From Nectonema munidae (lineage: Eukaryota > Nematomorpha > Nectonematoida > Nectonematidae): a DNA stretch of 64,000 bases. Shown here piece after piece: positions 1 to 16,269 of this stretch. Location of the stretch: contig JAUIRK010000855.1 in assembly GCA_030549495.1 (NCBI GenBank), positions 568,001 through 632,000 of the forward strand, given 5' to 3'. The notes under the pieces are model-generated. The model made no database searches. It was given only the letters and a program-made list of their open reading frames with translations, and had not been told where the DNA came from. The position numbers were made by a program, and so were the translations under genes. How positions within the stretch are numbered: position 1 is the first letter of the stretch; every line of letters starts with the position of its first letter.

Positions 1-900
1 AAGTATTTTTTCTCTCATTAAGAGAAATTCTATCACATGTTAAATTGTGTGTGCAGTTCCGTGCAGGTTTGACTTCTTGTCTCCGATGCTTCGAAATATT
101 AGGGTGTTTTATAAAGACAAATTTCGCATGAAAAATTAACAAAGACTTTTTTCATTTCGTGTTATTTTCCTGGTCCAGAAAAAAACTTTTCTAAATGTGC
201 ACGAATTAGTAATATGATTTGGGAAACCCTGGATCCCAAGGAATTCTTTTATAACTTTTTCTCATATCTTGATAACTAAATCTCCTTTTTCCTGGAATAA
301 TTACTCTAAAATGATTTTGGATAAAGCTAAACTAGGCCGTTGTTCTCTCGTCGTTCCTTTGTCTCAATTACACATTTATTTTTGGATCACTAAGACTAAA
401 AGTACCACCACCACTATTTGTCAGAGCTAAATATTTTATTGAATTTTAAAATATTTTTAGGCTGTATATTATCTTTTTGCAAATTGTTCTACAGTAACTT
501 TATTTAGCAACAAAAAAGGTTTGCCTTATTTCTTGAAAAACTACAGACAAAATAGACGTAAAACATATAGAGTTTGCTCTCAGAAACATGTTTTTTGTTG
601 GATATTGGGAAAATTGTGATTATGAGGTTTAAATGCCTCGGTTGTGAGTTTATATACCAACTTTTTATGGTGTGTTACAAAATACATGAATATTCTTAAT
701 ATATTTTAAGCTAAAAACTTATTCCATTTTAATACACTGCATTGAAGACAGTATTTGTGTGTATATAATTTTATCCTATCTGTTTATTTTGATGCGTTTA
801 AATTCGCGTCTAAAGCCTTTATTTCTATTTCTTAGTTTGGAATGAAGATTTGCCATTTCAGGAAAGATGAAACTAGTTCCTATTCTTGACCAAATGAGAA
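1..900. other. AT-rich DNA, no gene seen
   Basis: I see no exon, repeat end or RNA gene here. All frames are short and of low-complexity composition. Confidence 0.5.
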
Positions 901-934
901 GTGAACTTTCTGGTTTCCTTGATTTCCTCATCAC

Positions 935-1700
935 TCACTCGATTCTCTTCAATTGATTTCTTCCAATAAATAGCATGTAGTTTCTCTCTTGCATTTCAAT
1001 ATCAAGGCGCCCGAGTATTAATGTGCTTGCGCGTGTGCGTGCATCGCCGTATGAATTTGCTCCATGATTGGCCCATATTTGTTGGAACAATGGCTTTGAT
1101 AGTAAAATCAAGAGCAGTGCCACGAGATGTTGTTTTCACTGCAATTTTACTTTTCAATTGGCTTTATTTTGGGTCAGGAGAGAAACGTTTAATTACACAG
1201 TTAATTTTTCACGATGCAACGGGATGCAGGCACGAAACAAGTACGCGATTGTTAAAACAACTTTACAATACCACTCGAGACACATGCATGTTTTGTGTGT
1301 TTTGTAGTGTGCATTCTGCTTCACAAAAACAATGCTACCGATGTTGTAATTAAATATGAACTTTTGGTTAAGATAGCGAATAACTGGATTTCTCCCAACC
1401 TAACCCTCATTTCTTTTTTCTTTCCACACACACACATGACACCCACTCTCACTTTTTGTGATTCAATTTCTTGACTCATGTCGTGAACAAGGGTTTGAAG
1501 CCTCCTCTACTTTCATGGTAAAATGTCTTCATCCTCTCCTTAAAGTATGTTATCTTTTGTCAAAATGTCTTTTTCCGACACATGTCTAAATTACTTTATT
1601 TTTGCACCCCATGTCCAAATTACATCCTTTCCCAACCGTTATCCATGCATGGCCTCTTCAGTTTCCTTTTAATTCTGACGCCCGACATGTAGATATTTTT
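935..1700. promoter_or_regulatory. GC-richer island, possible regulatory or non-coding exon DNA
   Basis: Base composition rises against the flanks, with CG-bearing words, an inverted CCAAT box (ATTGGC near 1058), a purine/pyrimidine alternating stretch near 1024-1045 and a CA-rich run at about 1425-1440. Open frames on both strands (1021-1353 plus, 935-1123 minus) look like by-products of composition, since their translations are rich in Cys, Arg and Thr without a family signature. A distal Otx control region is one reading; nothing proves it. Confidence 0.25.
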
Positions 1701-2990
1701 TCGTGTGTATTAGAGTATTCGGGAAATGAATAGTTTTTCCCATACTGTATAATATACATACATTTGAAAATATTTCAACCTTTTTCAATAAAATGTGGAA
1801 TATCTGTTAGTGTAACTTTTTGTTCTTTTGAATTTATTTGTCTGAATGATATTTGTTAATACCCCAACTTCATTTTTAGTGAAAATGCTTCCATTTTGTT
1901 CAATTATATATAATTTTCAAGATACAACAAATATGTTAGAATTCATTACAAAAACACGTGAAAACAGTTTAATTTTATTTTCTAAATTTTATATATTGTA
2001 TTTACCACTATTATAGCCATTTTTCTACCAATTCAAGGTTTTTCACATTAGTTTAAAAATAAATATTTTGCTGAAAAAACTTTAATTATAAAAACTTTGC
2101 TGTAGGTGTGAATAAATTTATTTATTTTTATAAATTAAATTAACTAGCAGACTTAATTTTCTTGCAATATTTTCAACAAATCAAAAAGCTTTAAAAAATT
2201 CACAAACGTTTTGAAAAACGTTTTTGTTGACAAAACGACGTCAATTTTTATTGCACTTTATTCTTAATTCAGGAATATTTTTTCTAGATTTTCTGCAAAA
2301 TCCTAACTCTATCTCTGATAAATCAAAGGAGTCTTGAATGTTTCTCCTTTTCAAATATTGTCACAAGTCAAAAGAGATTCATTTATTATTTTTCAATGGT
2401 AGATTCTGATTGGTCTACATGTTCCTCTCTATTTTGCGATTGCGAAATGTGTTTACTATCAATTATGGCATTAAAAATTTTAATTAGAAATATAGTTTTC
2501 CAGTTTACTTAATAAAATAATGTGTTATGTTGGGATATGGAGTTTGCAATTTTAAAAGCGTTGACTTGAGATATTTTATTGTGCTCTGTAAGAATATTAG
2601 TAGCTAGTGGAGAATGAATCCGTTGCATTCGTATTAAATAAACGACTGTGTAGTGTTAAGAATTCTTCAAGACGACTCATAATTTTTCCTTGCTTAATCC
2701 AATATGATAATATTGTTCCCCAAAATTGAAGATGAGGGAACTTGGTCAGTTTTGACTTATCTGAATCTTGTGTGGAAGTCTAATATAATTGAATCCTCCT
2801 TTATTTTTAGTTGAAGCGATTTAAGAGTAAAAAATTCCACCATAATATGACTATTATCGGATTAAATCGTTAAAATAAATTAAAGCTTTAAAAAAAAATT
2901 TATTTTTCACATACAATTAATACGCTTTCCGATGATCTTTGCCGTTTTCATTCCTTTTGTATATAAAAACTCAATAATTTCTGATTATGA
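1701..2990. other. AT-rich DNA, no gene seen
   Basis: Homopolymer-rich intergenic sequence. I found no supported feature. Confidence 0.45.
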
Positions 2991-2999
2991 TCATATTAC

Positions 3000-4650
3000 T
3001 ACTAAAGATTCCGATTGCCTGAAAAAATTTTGCTGAGATTCTTTGCCAAAGATCAGGTAAGAATTTTTATCCTGAACCATATTTCTTTTTATAATCTTGA
3101 AGATTGTTATCATTTCATTCCTCATAGCTCTGTAATACAGAGATGCTAAGTTAATTAAATGCTTTTAGTCTTTCAGCATATTTCCTAATCCTTTTAAATG
3201 TCCGGAGAACATTCTCTGCACTTTTTCTAATTTTTTCATGTTGAGAAATTGCCAAAAATTGCATTTCCATATATAAGAAAAGCTCTAACTAAAGATTTAA
3301 ACGAATACAGGTCAACTTCTCCATCGTACAGGATAAGCGTGTTTTCCAACATATGAAGTAGAGAAAAGGCCTTCTTCACAGCACAAGATACGTGATCTTT
3401 GAAAGAGAAATCTGAGTCCATGATTAATCCCAAGTCATTTTCTTTGTCAACTTGCTTTAGTCGTGTACCATCATTGTAAAAGGAAACGTCTTCATTTTTG
3501 CCCATTTGAAGAGGATAACACTTGTTTAGATTGAGGAGGTGCAAGTCCCACTCTATCCTCCATTCATATATTGGGTGCATATGATATTAACTGAATCTTC
3601 GTCAGATCCTTTGGAAATTTTTATCTTATCTGCATAATGTAAATTGAGTTTTTTAACTATGTCATCTATGAAGACAGTGAAGAATATTGGACCAAGTACG
3701 GATCTTTGTGGGATACCGCTTTTAATATTAGAAGTATTTGAAAGATTTTCGTTTAATCGAATTATGGCTTTTCTATTCAAGACATAATCCTTTATCCAAT
3801 TTAGAAAGTCATTACCAATACCGAAGTATTGGAGTTTCATAATTAGTTTTCATGTGGGACAGTAACGAATGCTTTTTGCAAATCAAGATACAGAATATTA
3901 ACTGTCTATTTCCAATGATAATAATTCTTTGAAAATCCAATTAAATTAGTAAGTGTGGACTTTTTTGGGAAGAATCCATATTGATGTTTTGATACCAATT
4001 TTCTCTCATTTGGATGAGCGTAGACTTTCTCTTTGATTATTGACTCAGTTATTAACCGATATAGGTCTATAATTAGAAAAATATTATTGTTACCTTTTTT
4101 GAAAATTGGTGTAATACAACTTATTTTCCATGACTGTGGAAGATTTTGGTGCATCTAAACTGACGACTTTGTTGTAGACTTCAGAAATTGAAATACAAAC
4201 TTTATCTAGTGGCTTCATAAATATCCTAGGTTCAAGTGTTGTGGTAAAGGGTTGACTTTCATTTTTATAATTGGATGAAAAATACTGATTGAAAGCTTCT
4301 GGTATTAAGATTTTTCAATGATACTACATTCACTATTTGAGGTTTCGTTTGAATTTTCTCGAAATATTGAAATCATAGCTTATTCTAAGTTATTTAGTCA
4401 ATAACGAAGATCGTTACTGGCTTTCCTATATTCGCTGAAGTTGCCTTTGCTACCAATTTTTTTGCAGATTGTAAACAATGTCTTAAAGTGTAATGGAGTC
4501 TTTGTTCATAAAAACTTTGGACGTTTTTCTGTCAGAAGATAATGGAACTCTGTAATTGTATCTGTTTTTGAGGATATGCTCAAATTTAAAGACTTATTTA
4601 GATTCTCATTTTGAAGCTGCTCCAATTTAAATGTATTTTATTTAGTTTAT
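3000..4650 (-). mobile_element. LINE fossil A, CR1/L2-like reverse transcriptase
   Basis: Read on the minus strand, the segments run in the order of a non-LTR reverse transcriptase. A linker that includes the FNQYFSS-type block lies near 4290. The RT entry block follows (LPQSWKISCITPIFKKG near 4140). Next come the QYGFFPKKST block, the palm approach with GIPQRSVLGPIFFTVFIDDI (3553-3840), and the thumb with KENDLGLIMDSDFSF and the LVRAFLIYGN block (3236-3580). A VQRMFSGHLKGLGNML-like tail reaches about 3000. The EKDLG and LVRP..YGN blocks are typical of the CR1/L2/Jockey group. The frame is broken at least three times and the 5' end with the endonuclease is absent or unrecognisable. The element is dead. 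Clade assignment is uncertain. Confidence 0.8.
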
Positions 4651-6770
4651 TCCTAAATTTATTACCACTAACAAAAGTTTGGACTAATGGTTAAGAAAAT
4701 TTTTCATTATTTAGCCTTTTGCTTTAATATATAAGAATATTTTTTAATTTTTTTTTAATTTCAACAATTTTAAAAAAATTGAAATTGTGCTAGTTTTTTA
4801 CATCATTTTATTATTTTTAAGAATATTTGCGATACAATGCTCTCATTGCTAATTTTTCTCTGAATACCTTGTTTATAGTTTGGGGTAGCTTTTATTTCTG
4901 TTCTTTCTAATCAGTTTCAAGGATATAATATTCGTTAATTTTATGAAATCATGAAACAAAATAACGAAATGAGTAAAAATATGTAAATTAATTGATTGGG
5001 CCGAATTTAATTCAACGTTTCATCAAATTATTTCTTAAAGACCTGCTTGATGAATAAATTTTGAAGGAATTGAAATTTTCGGTTCAGTAGGTGCGAAATT
5101 TCTAGGTTATCATATTTTTTATCATTGACATTAACTAAAACAGTTAGTTAATTTGTTAGATAAACAGAAAATTAAATACTGAAAGAAAAATAGTTTCAGG
5201 TTAGCAAGTATGTATGTGTGAATGGTGCATCCAAGCTAATATAATTATTCTTAAAATGAGAAATGAAATTATTGGTTTACCCTGACAAATCTGAGATGTA
5301 AAAAGGAAATTTGTTGATCCAAGATTTAAAGAAGCATGCATGAAATATCGTTTTTCAAAGAATGGATAAATCAATATAAGTCAGAGATGTTTATCTTAAA
5401 ATCAAATAAAATGAAACACCAATGAAAGCATTGTATTGAAAATAGACTTAAAACAAGAAATTTATATAATTAATTAGAATAGGGAAAGCAAATTTGATTA
5501 AACGAAATTTCTTTATCAAAGTGAACTTAAAAATAAAATGCTTTCCAACAGGTGGTGCTTAATTTTTGATAACTAAGAGAACTTATAAATTCAAATAGTG
5601 AAAAAGCTTTTCATTTCCTACTCAACCACGTCTTGTACAATTGCCACTGATAAAAACCATTATAGAGAAGTAGAACAAAAACCTTTAAAACGATTAAAAT
5701 TAACTAATTAACGAGCTAAATGTGTTAGCTATACTCTGACCCCAGGCTCGTTGCAAAAATGGCGAATCCAAAATACCAACTCTCCTCTCCGGTTATCAAT
5801 TCTTGTTTTTTTGGCTAAACACTCTCAGTATTCAAAATTGGTTGTTAAATTGGAGCAACACTTCATCATATCAAAGAAAAATAATATTTACTAAAAATTA
5901 AAAAAAAAAATTTTTTTATTAGAAGTATTATTAATTTTTTTTAGTATGTTATGATTGAATTTATTGGTAAAACATAGCTAATTTAAATGATAAAGCAATA
6001 CATTTCCCTTGTAATCTTGTGATATTGAAAGATACCTGTCAATAATAAATTATCCAATCAAATCGTTGTATTTACCTGTCAAAGATGTCAATCAAAAAAG
6101 TAGAATACAATGTCTTGTAACTATATGAATTGAGTTTTTAAAATATTAAGCACTTTATCTCGCTTATCCTCATTGTCGTAAAAGATTATCTGGTAATAAA
6201 GTAAGATTCAAATTTATTTATTTTTAGTATTATTACAGCAAGAATAAAGCAAATTCTTTCAAGACATAAAATATTTCAGATTATAGTTTCATAAAATCCT
6301 TAATCTTTTTAAGTATCATACAGCCTCTCTAGCACTGATAAGTCAGCATTAAACAAATATCTTTTGCTTCTAATCCATACTCGATTTTCTTTTTCTGAAA
6401 TATGTTTGAAATCCATTCTCTTTCCCATTTTTCTATTCAAAAATAAAAATATTGATTTTCTTAAATTTTGGAACATATTAATTAAATACGAGATTGATCA
6501 AACTTCAAGGCAGGGAAAGTCAAGCGAACACGCTATTTCCCATGCATGAAGATTTAAAACGAACTCTAACTTTTATATTATGTTTAACGGTTAGAGTATG
6601 GTGCAAATATTATATCGTAAAGTACAAGCATGTGTATTTTTTGAAAATATTCCTTGCTTCTTCAGAATGTGTCTAATTTTTTAAGTGTTTAATTTGATAG
6701 TATTTAGATGATTTTACTACTTAATTTTAGAAATATTCGTCAAAATTACACTTTGCCATCTATGCTTGAC
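4651..6770. other. AT-rich DNA, no gene seen
   Basis: Nothing supportable beyond homopolymer tracts. A short motif near 5760 (TGGCGAATCCA) is shared with the repeat end at 6781, so small repeat scraps may be present. Confidence 0.4.
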
Positions 6771-6777
6771 TGCCCCA

Positions 6778-6963
6778 CCCCAGTGGCGAATCCAGAAATT
6801 ATGGGGCCAACTTTAAAAAATACTAGTAAAATACTACCATACAAGTCTGGATGCCTTAGGAAAGAGGAAAATCAGTAAGGGGAATTTCTGAAGACATTCT
6901 TCATAGGGGGAGGGGGGCTAGGCCCAGGTGCCCCCTTCTGTATCGGCCAGTCCCCACCCGATA
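6778..6963. repeat. Transposon-end fragment (CAGTGGCG type)
   Basis: Begins CAGTGGCGAATCCAG at 6781, a terminal-repeat style seen in many animal DNA transposons, and continues into a G/C-rich stretch (near 6905-6960) that stands out from the AT-rich flanks. I do not see a matching second end or target duplication, so this is a fragment or a solo end. Family is not resolved. Confidence 0.35.
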
Positions 6964-9340
6964 GCGTTTAACCAGTCCTTGTTTGGTTTAAATCCATTTA
7001 ATTGAATTTAATATTTGAAACAAATTAAATTTTGATTTGATTTGAAAGATTGGATTTAACTTGATTTGGTAATAAAATCAGTACTTTTTTACTCTACCAC
7101 ATATTAGAAAAGTCGTGAACGTTTTTTTAATTTCTACTTCTAAAGCTGCATTTGACATCGTATTTTCAATCAGGAGTTTATTAGTTTCTAAAAATCAATG
7201 CTCTTTGGATAAGGAAATAGTCTTTGAATTTATGACATCATAACATAAAATAATGCTAGAACCCTTTTTTTTTCATTTTTCTAGTTTTATTGAAACTTTT
7301 AAATTACATTTTTATTTTTATTTCGCTTTTTAAAAAATACAATGAAAAAAGCACAAGAAAATTTAAAAGGGGACAATTCTCCCACCAAAAACACACACTT
7401 TTTGACGATTGCATCACATTTTGCTTCATACCCTACAATTGGTTAACAAAGCTCTTAGTCTATTTTGCTATTAGAATATAAAATCCGTGTTTTAGAACTA
7501 ATGCTTCGATGATTTCATTTGCAAAACCTGATCTGATTTACAGATCCCGTCCAACTCAGATAATGTCGCTCAGTTAACTAAAAAGTTTTAACTAAAAAGA
7601 AAATAGCATATGTGCATATTCAAAGAGTATTATCATATGTTCAAAGGATGTAGTCAACATTTTTTATAAAATTTACTTACGCGACAATTTCACATTAAAC
7701 ATCTTTATTACTTTTATGTGTATCTCATCCTTCTAATTTCACCATTTTATGTTATTTATTATCGTGGTTTGTCGGCCTTTATATAGTTATTTTATACTGA
7801 ATTGTCCACTTCAAAATCACTTGTTTCTCAATTCCAAACTTTTTATATTTTATACATATTCCAAAAACTCGATGGGACAGAATGGATCGATTTTAAAATC
7901 GTGAAATTCTGCTTTATTTTTCCAATAATTCCTTTTCTTTTTATATTTTATGGGCTAGTGCGACCTATAAATATATTTTTCGGACTGGATATAGGCAACA
8001 TTTAGCATCACTTTTTAGACTGCTCTATTCTCGAAATCTGTTACAAAGTTAATCCCTCCATTGTAATAGGGGGATGTGGAAGACGCATTGTTTTCGCTTA
8101 TACCTTAGGCAAACATGGCGTTTGTTCTTTGTGAATAAATAAATTCATCATTATGTCATCTTTACATAAAATAAAGTCTTCATAAAAATTATCATGGCTA
8201 AGCCATGGAGATGCGATACTATAGTTCACACGATTGTGTATGCATTTTGAAATAGTTCTTACCTGGTTAATTCCTGAACAAACATTCAGCCATCCTTTGT
8301 CAATCCTATTCATCGCTTCATGGTTGATAAAAGAGTTTCATAAAAAAACGTTCTGTTTTAACGCACACACACACACACAGGACAACCTTTTAAACATCAA
8401 TCGTTACCATTTTAATGTGATAGATCGTAGAAAATAAGTTTTAATTTTTTTGGGGCAATATTTTAAGTAACATCAGTTTTATTACCTGTAAAAATTCATC
8501 ATCACTCCATTCTCAATTAAAGCAAAATTCTTTGCATTTAACGGCGGAATCTGGAGGAAACAAATTTCAATCAAAGTGTTCTCCGAAAAAAACAAATACT
8601 GAAAAAGTTAATGATTCGCTTAACACAACAACAATCTGCCTCGCTTAGCCATTATCCAACCATCTAACTTAATATATTACCTTTTTGTTTTTTTATCCTA
8701 TTGCGTCGATTTTTGTTATACTCTACATGTTGGGGACATTTTGTTCTCCTAAGTATGGAATTATCTATTTAACCAAAACCAATCTTTATATTGTTTTCCG
8801 TTATATTTTTGTTATTTTGTCAAAAACATGAAATTTGAAACGTGAAAAATGAAAGGATATCAATTTACCCTCTAATATAAAAATTAAAAATTATTTAATG
8901 CAAAACACTTTGAACAATGTGAATTTTAATCCTTTCGAAGAAGACACCTTTCAGTTATTTATTTTCATCAGTTTACTACTATAGAACAAACAAGTTAGCA
9001 AGAATATTTGATGTTTGTTTAATATACTTTTTTATCACTTGAAAAGCTTCGAAGTAAATACAAAATATTTTTGGATACATAAATAAAGCGTATACAATGT
9101 CTTAAATAAAGAAATGTAAATAGAGCTAGAATAAACGAAATTTCAAAGATCAAGTCCCACCATCGACTGGCAAACATTTAATTGAAAAACTCGGAATTAA
9201 GAAATGCGAAACTATTAATAATTTTGAAAAAAATTAAGCTTACCAATTTTGCATTTTTATTTGTAAAACTATTTTATGTATTCAAAAATATTTTATATTA
9301 TTTCGAATCTTTTTGACTAATAATGTTATACAACTGTGTA
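6964..9340. other. AT-rich DNA, one possible minus-strand donor site
   Basis: No gene is recognised. On the minus strand near 8260-8265 a strong donor (CAG|GTAAGA) follows a 60-70 bp open stretch, which could mark a leader exon of an unknown minus-strand transcript, but no partner exon was found. A (CA)n microsatellite lies at 8363-8379. Confidence 0.3.
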
Positions 9341-9346
9341 TTGACG

Positions 9347-9583
9347 CAGTGACGTCGCGCAAAATAAAGAAAATGGGGTGGCCCAAAGGTGCCAAAAAAA
9401 TCTTTACTTTACGGAAATCTAAAAGTCAACAAAATTTTTATAAAAAAAGTTGAAGTCTGTGGGATTTTTGGCGAAAAACATTTCAACACTTGATCAAATC
9501 GGAAAGATTTAAATTAGCTTTAAATTTTTAAGAGAATAAAAATGGGGGAGCATCTAGCCAAAATAGGAATGGCTACGCCACTC
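9347..9583. mobile_element. Small MITE-like inverted-repeat element
   Basis: The left end reads CAGTGACGTCGCGC. The right end, on the opposite strand, reads GAGTGGCGTAGCC, so the element is bounded by imperfect terminal inverted repeats about 13 bp long over ~237 bp with no coding content. No clear target duplication is seen. The CAGTGGCGTAGCC terminal word is a recurrent end type among animal DNA transposons; superfamily is not settled. Confidence 0.45.
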
Positions 9584-10559
9584 AAACATCAAGTATCATT
9601 ATTAACTTTTTATTCTCTACTGATAAAAGTAGATGAAATATATCACTTTGATATTAATACTCTGATTAAACATCTAGAACAGTATTGTGCTTTTCGAATG
9701 GATGGACATACTTGAGTGCATACGTATTTCAAATTTTATTGTGTAAAGAGTGAACATCCAATGTCTCCGGTGTTTACAATCACCGTTTAAGTTAAACGGC
9801 CACAATATAAAAGGAAAGTTTTGGACCAAAATGGAAAACTACATTAAATTTAGGTTAAGTTGAATACAATTATAAAAATTCAGGAGTATATATCTTTTTG
9901 AATCTTTTATTGTAAAATTTGTTTTTGAGACCTTTAGTGCTTTATATAGATGTATAATTTTCAGCAGACATCCTGCGCGTCCATTGAAGATTTTCCAGGA
10001 AGTGTCAAAAATGTTCAAACTTTTCTATAAAGGTCTTTGTTTTTTCAAAAATACAAAGTACATTTAAGACATTGCATTTAACATGGGTAACAAGAATAAC
10101 AAAAAATATACACATATGAAGCAAAAACACCTGGAAGAATTATAATTCATGAAATAGTAAAAATCCTCATATCTGATTTCTCTTTACCTGCTTAAAACTT
10201 CACTAAAATTTTAGGATATTTCTCTGAATATGATCTTCTATATTAAAACAGTAATATCGATGATGCACGAGTGTTATTAATTAAATTAAATAATAAAAAA
10301 ATCTTTTATACAAAAAAAAACAGTCTGTCAAAATTAATTAATTTTAAAATTCTTCCTTGATGCCATCAAAAATTCAAAATTGTTCTTCATCAAGTTTTAA
10401 TAAAGATTTAGAACTATTGTTCTTTATAAGCGCTGTTAATACGCTCTATTTTTATTATATTTAACAAACTTATATTAATATTATTAGATTTATATTGATA
10501 AAAGTCAAGTCAATGAATAATAAATTTGACTGCTCATACCCATTTGCCACAGTCACTAG

Positions 10560-10740
10560 CAAACAAAGTGTCAGTCCACTTTGGGACGTAGAATTTATTT
10601 TTATATCATGAATAAAACGGGATACAAATATTGCATAGACTTCAATAATCTAGTAATCATTTCTAGAGTTTGTCTTCTGAGAGCTAATATTGCGCACTCC
10701 TGTTCTAAATTATAATTAAGTGTCTTGTTACATTTTTGGT
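10560..10740 (+). repeat. Diverged dispersed repeat, copy 1
   Basis: Shares with 12790-12960 a core of ATACAAATATTGCATAGACT followed by AATAA, then TTCTA(G/C)AGTTTG and CTTCT at similar spacing. The flanks diverge. The family is unknown. Both copies lie around the first coding exon of Otx, one upstream and one in the long intron. Confidence 0.4.
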
Positions 10741-10877
10741 TCAATAATACCAAACTTTCAAAACTTTAATTTTATGAAAAAACAAAGCGGTCAATTAGAG
10801 ATGCAAATCTAGAAAATGATGAAAGACTGACATCTTTTATTTTAATTTCAGAGAACCTCTAGGAAAAAGAGCATTGC

Positions 10878-14316
<3,439 letters not shown>

Positions 14317-14580
14317 GAGGAGCAAGGCGCGGAGTGACACCTTTTCCGCCTGCGCGTGAGCTAAGTAGACATTCCATTCATTCTGTACATGACACCTTCC
14401 TTGTAGACTCTCCAGCTATGGATAAATGGACCAAATGTATACAAGCGCATCTTATATTAATATTCATCCATCTTGTACTTTCTTCTTATTTATGTTTGCA
14501 TACTCCTTTATTTTCTACTTTATCCTTTAGATTTTATTCTTGACATTCCAATTTCAATTCAATAAATTTATGCCAACCTC
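14317..14580 (+). other. Otx 3' UTR with poly(A) signal
   Basis: A single AATAAA at 14561-14566 lies about 245 bp after the stop. The UTR first keeps the GC-rich composition of the exon, then falls to background AT. Confidence 0.75.
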
Positions 14581-15080
14581 TTTCTTTTCAAATTTTGCTA
14601 CACACCGTGTATAATTTTGGGATATGTAGTAGGCCCCGAGCTAAAGAAAATTGCAAATTAATGAAAGGTTTGATTGCATAAAAAATGGGAAGAAAGGTAC
14701 TATTTCTAAATGTAACTTAAAATTATAAAAAATATAAAAGTTAGTTATTTATGTCTTTACACTATAAATGGAAGTCAGCATAAATTATTACTAAAACAAA
14801 ATGTCAGAAAGAAAGAACAAAAACCAAATTTTAGATTATAATTTGATGATTCATTTTTTTAATTATTTTAAATTGAATTTCAATTTTTTTAAAGTTCAAT
14901 ATTTAAAATTCAATTTTTTATTTCAAGTCAGGTGTTTTTTATTTGAAATTCAGTAGTTTTAATTATGAAGCTGAAAGCTTTCTCTACATGTGTATAAAAA
15001 AAGTAAAATATTTATTATTATTTTTATAAATCTGAAATGCTTGAATCCATTTTCCATATTGAAGAGTTATGTTAAAAAGT
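14581..15080. other. AT-rich DNA, no gene seen
   Basis: Homopolymer-rich spacer downstream of Otx; nothing supportable. Confidence 0.45.
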
Positions 15081-15084
15081 AAAT

Positions 15085-15470
15085 CTTCATTGCATGCCTC
15101 ATTTGCCAGTCACACTAATATTTCACTACGCACCCATTTCCATTTTCGTGTGCACATAAATTAGATCACAAATGTGCAAGGACAAACATTGACTTGGATA
15201 GCGAGAACCTCCACCTATTTATTTAATCCAAGATCGCTAAAATTTGGCAATCTCTTCAGAATCACGACTATATAAAAGAACTTGCGAAAAGTAGCAACGT
15301 GTTTGATCTGTTTGATTAAAACTGGAGAAAGTGCAGTGAAATTTTGCTAAGGGTCCCAAGTCTCTAGCTTCAAAAGATGAAAATGTGTTCAATAAAACGA
15401 TTAAAAGATCGTTTTAAAGTGACGCTAATGACAGGTAGCCAATTAGGGGAAAGACTGAGACTTTTTTAGT
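15085..15470. promoter_or_regulatory. GC-richer block downstream of Otx with TATA-like and K50 sites
   Basis: Includes a TATATAAAAG box at about 15270, TTTAATCCAAG near 15222 (a TAATCC site of the class Otx itself binds) and several CACA/GTGTG words. It could be a downstream enhancer or a promoter of an unseen transcript. No open frame follows the TATA box convincingly. Confidence 0.25.
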
Positions 15471-15739
15471 GGTTGACAAATCCATAAGTCCTACTAGATG
15501 TTTCTCATCTATTAATCTATTATAACATCAGTCATCTTCCGTGATTGAATCCACTCAATCAATAAAGAGAGCGTTCTTGAAAATGAAAAAAGTCAAAGAG
15601 CCCAAATGGTAAAAAGAAAATATAAATCGAGGGAAAAATCTAGACTGAACATTTCAAAATATTTCGCCAGATAAATAATACATGATAAGAAAGTGTTGGA
15701 TCGCATCGCATAAATTATCGTATAAGCAAAAATCGGATT

Positions 15740-16261
15740 TGAGTATGGTGTACTCGCGTGGGTTTGTGGGACCCGCACATGAATTGCGTGTGCGGGTCCC
15801 TTCGTAAAAATTTACTGTAGGGCGGGAGTGGGTTCAATATTAGTACTGGGCGAATTAATGTTTAAAAAATCTTAAAATTTACAAGTTCTTCATTCTTAGC
15901 TCATATCTGTTTGTTATAAAGTGGAACATGAGTAAGTTCCTCCATTAGATTGCTAATGGAAATTTGCTAAATCAAAGCAATTTTCCTGTTTTTGCGCGTA
16001 ATGTTTTGTGTATCACGGCAACAAGTGCTGCTAGTGAGCGTGAAACTTCAGTCTTGATGGACATCTTATTTCTGCAGGGCATCAGATTCCTTATCAAAAA
16101 GAAGTAGGTGTGTGTTAAGTTGAGCGATTAAACGTTTTAATGTAAATTTGCTGGTTGGGTGTGGGTCAAAAATTTATGTGCAGGGCGATTGCGATTGCAA
16201 TATGATAAAATGGAGAGTAGAGCGGATGTGGGTAAATTTTTACACACCGTGCAAAGCTCTA
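15740..16261 (+). mobile_element. hAT transposon remnant
   Basis: The right end, read inward, is TAGAGCTTTGCACGG, a hAT-type terminal repeat. Near 16005-16050 the plus strand encodes CITATSAASERETS, matching the P-A-T-S-A-x-S-E-R block of the hAT C-terminal dimerisation domain. The left part has repeated GTGGGT/CCCGCAC subterminal words and a perfect 11 bp stem hairpin (15768-15778 with 15790-15800). The left terminus is not identifiable, and only the last part of the transposase remains. Non-functional. Confidence 0.6.
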
Positions 16262-16269
16262 CTGAACGC

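Noticed and set aside
1021-1353. 110-codon open frame near the left end
   Set aside because: No start context, splice logic or family signature; Cys/Arg/Thr-rich translation from a GC-richer patch that is also open on the other strand.
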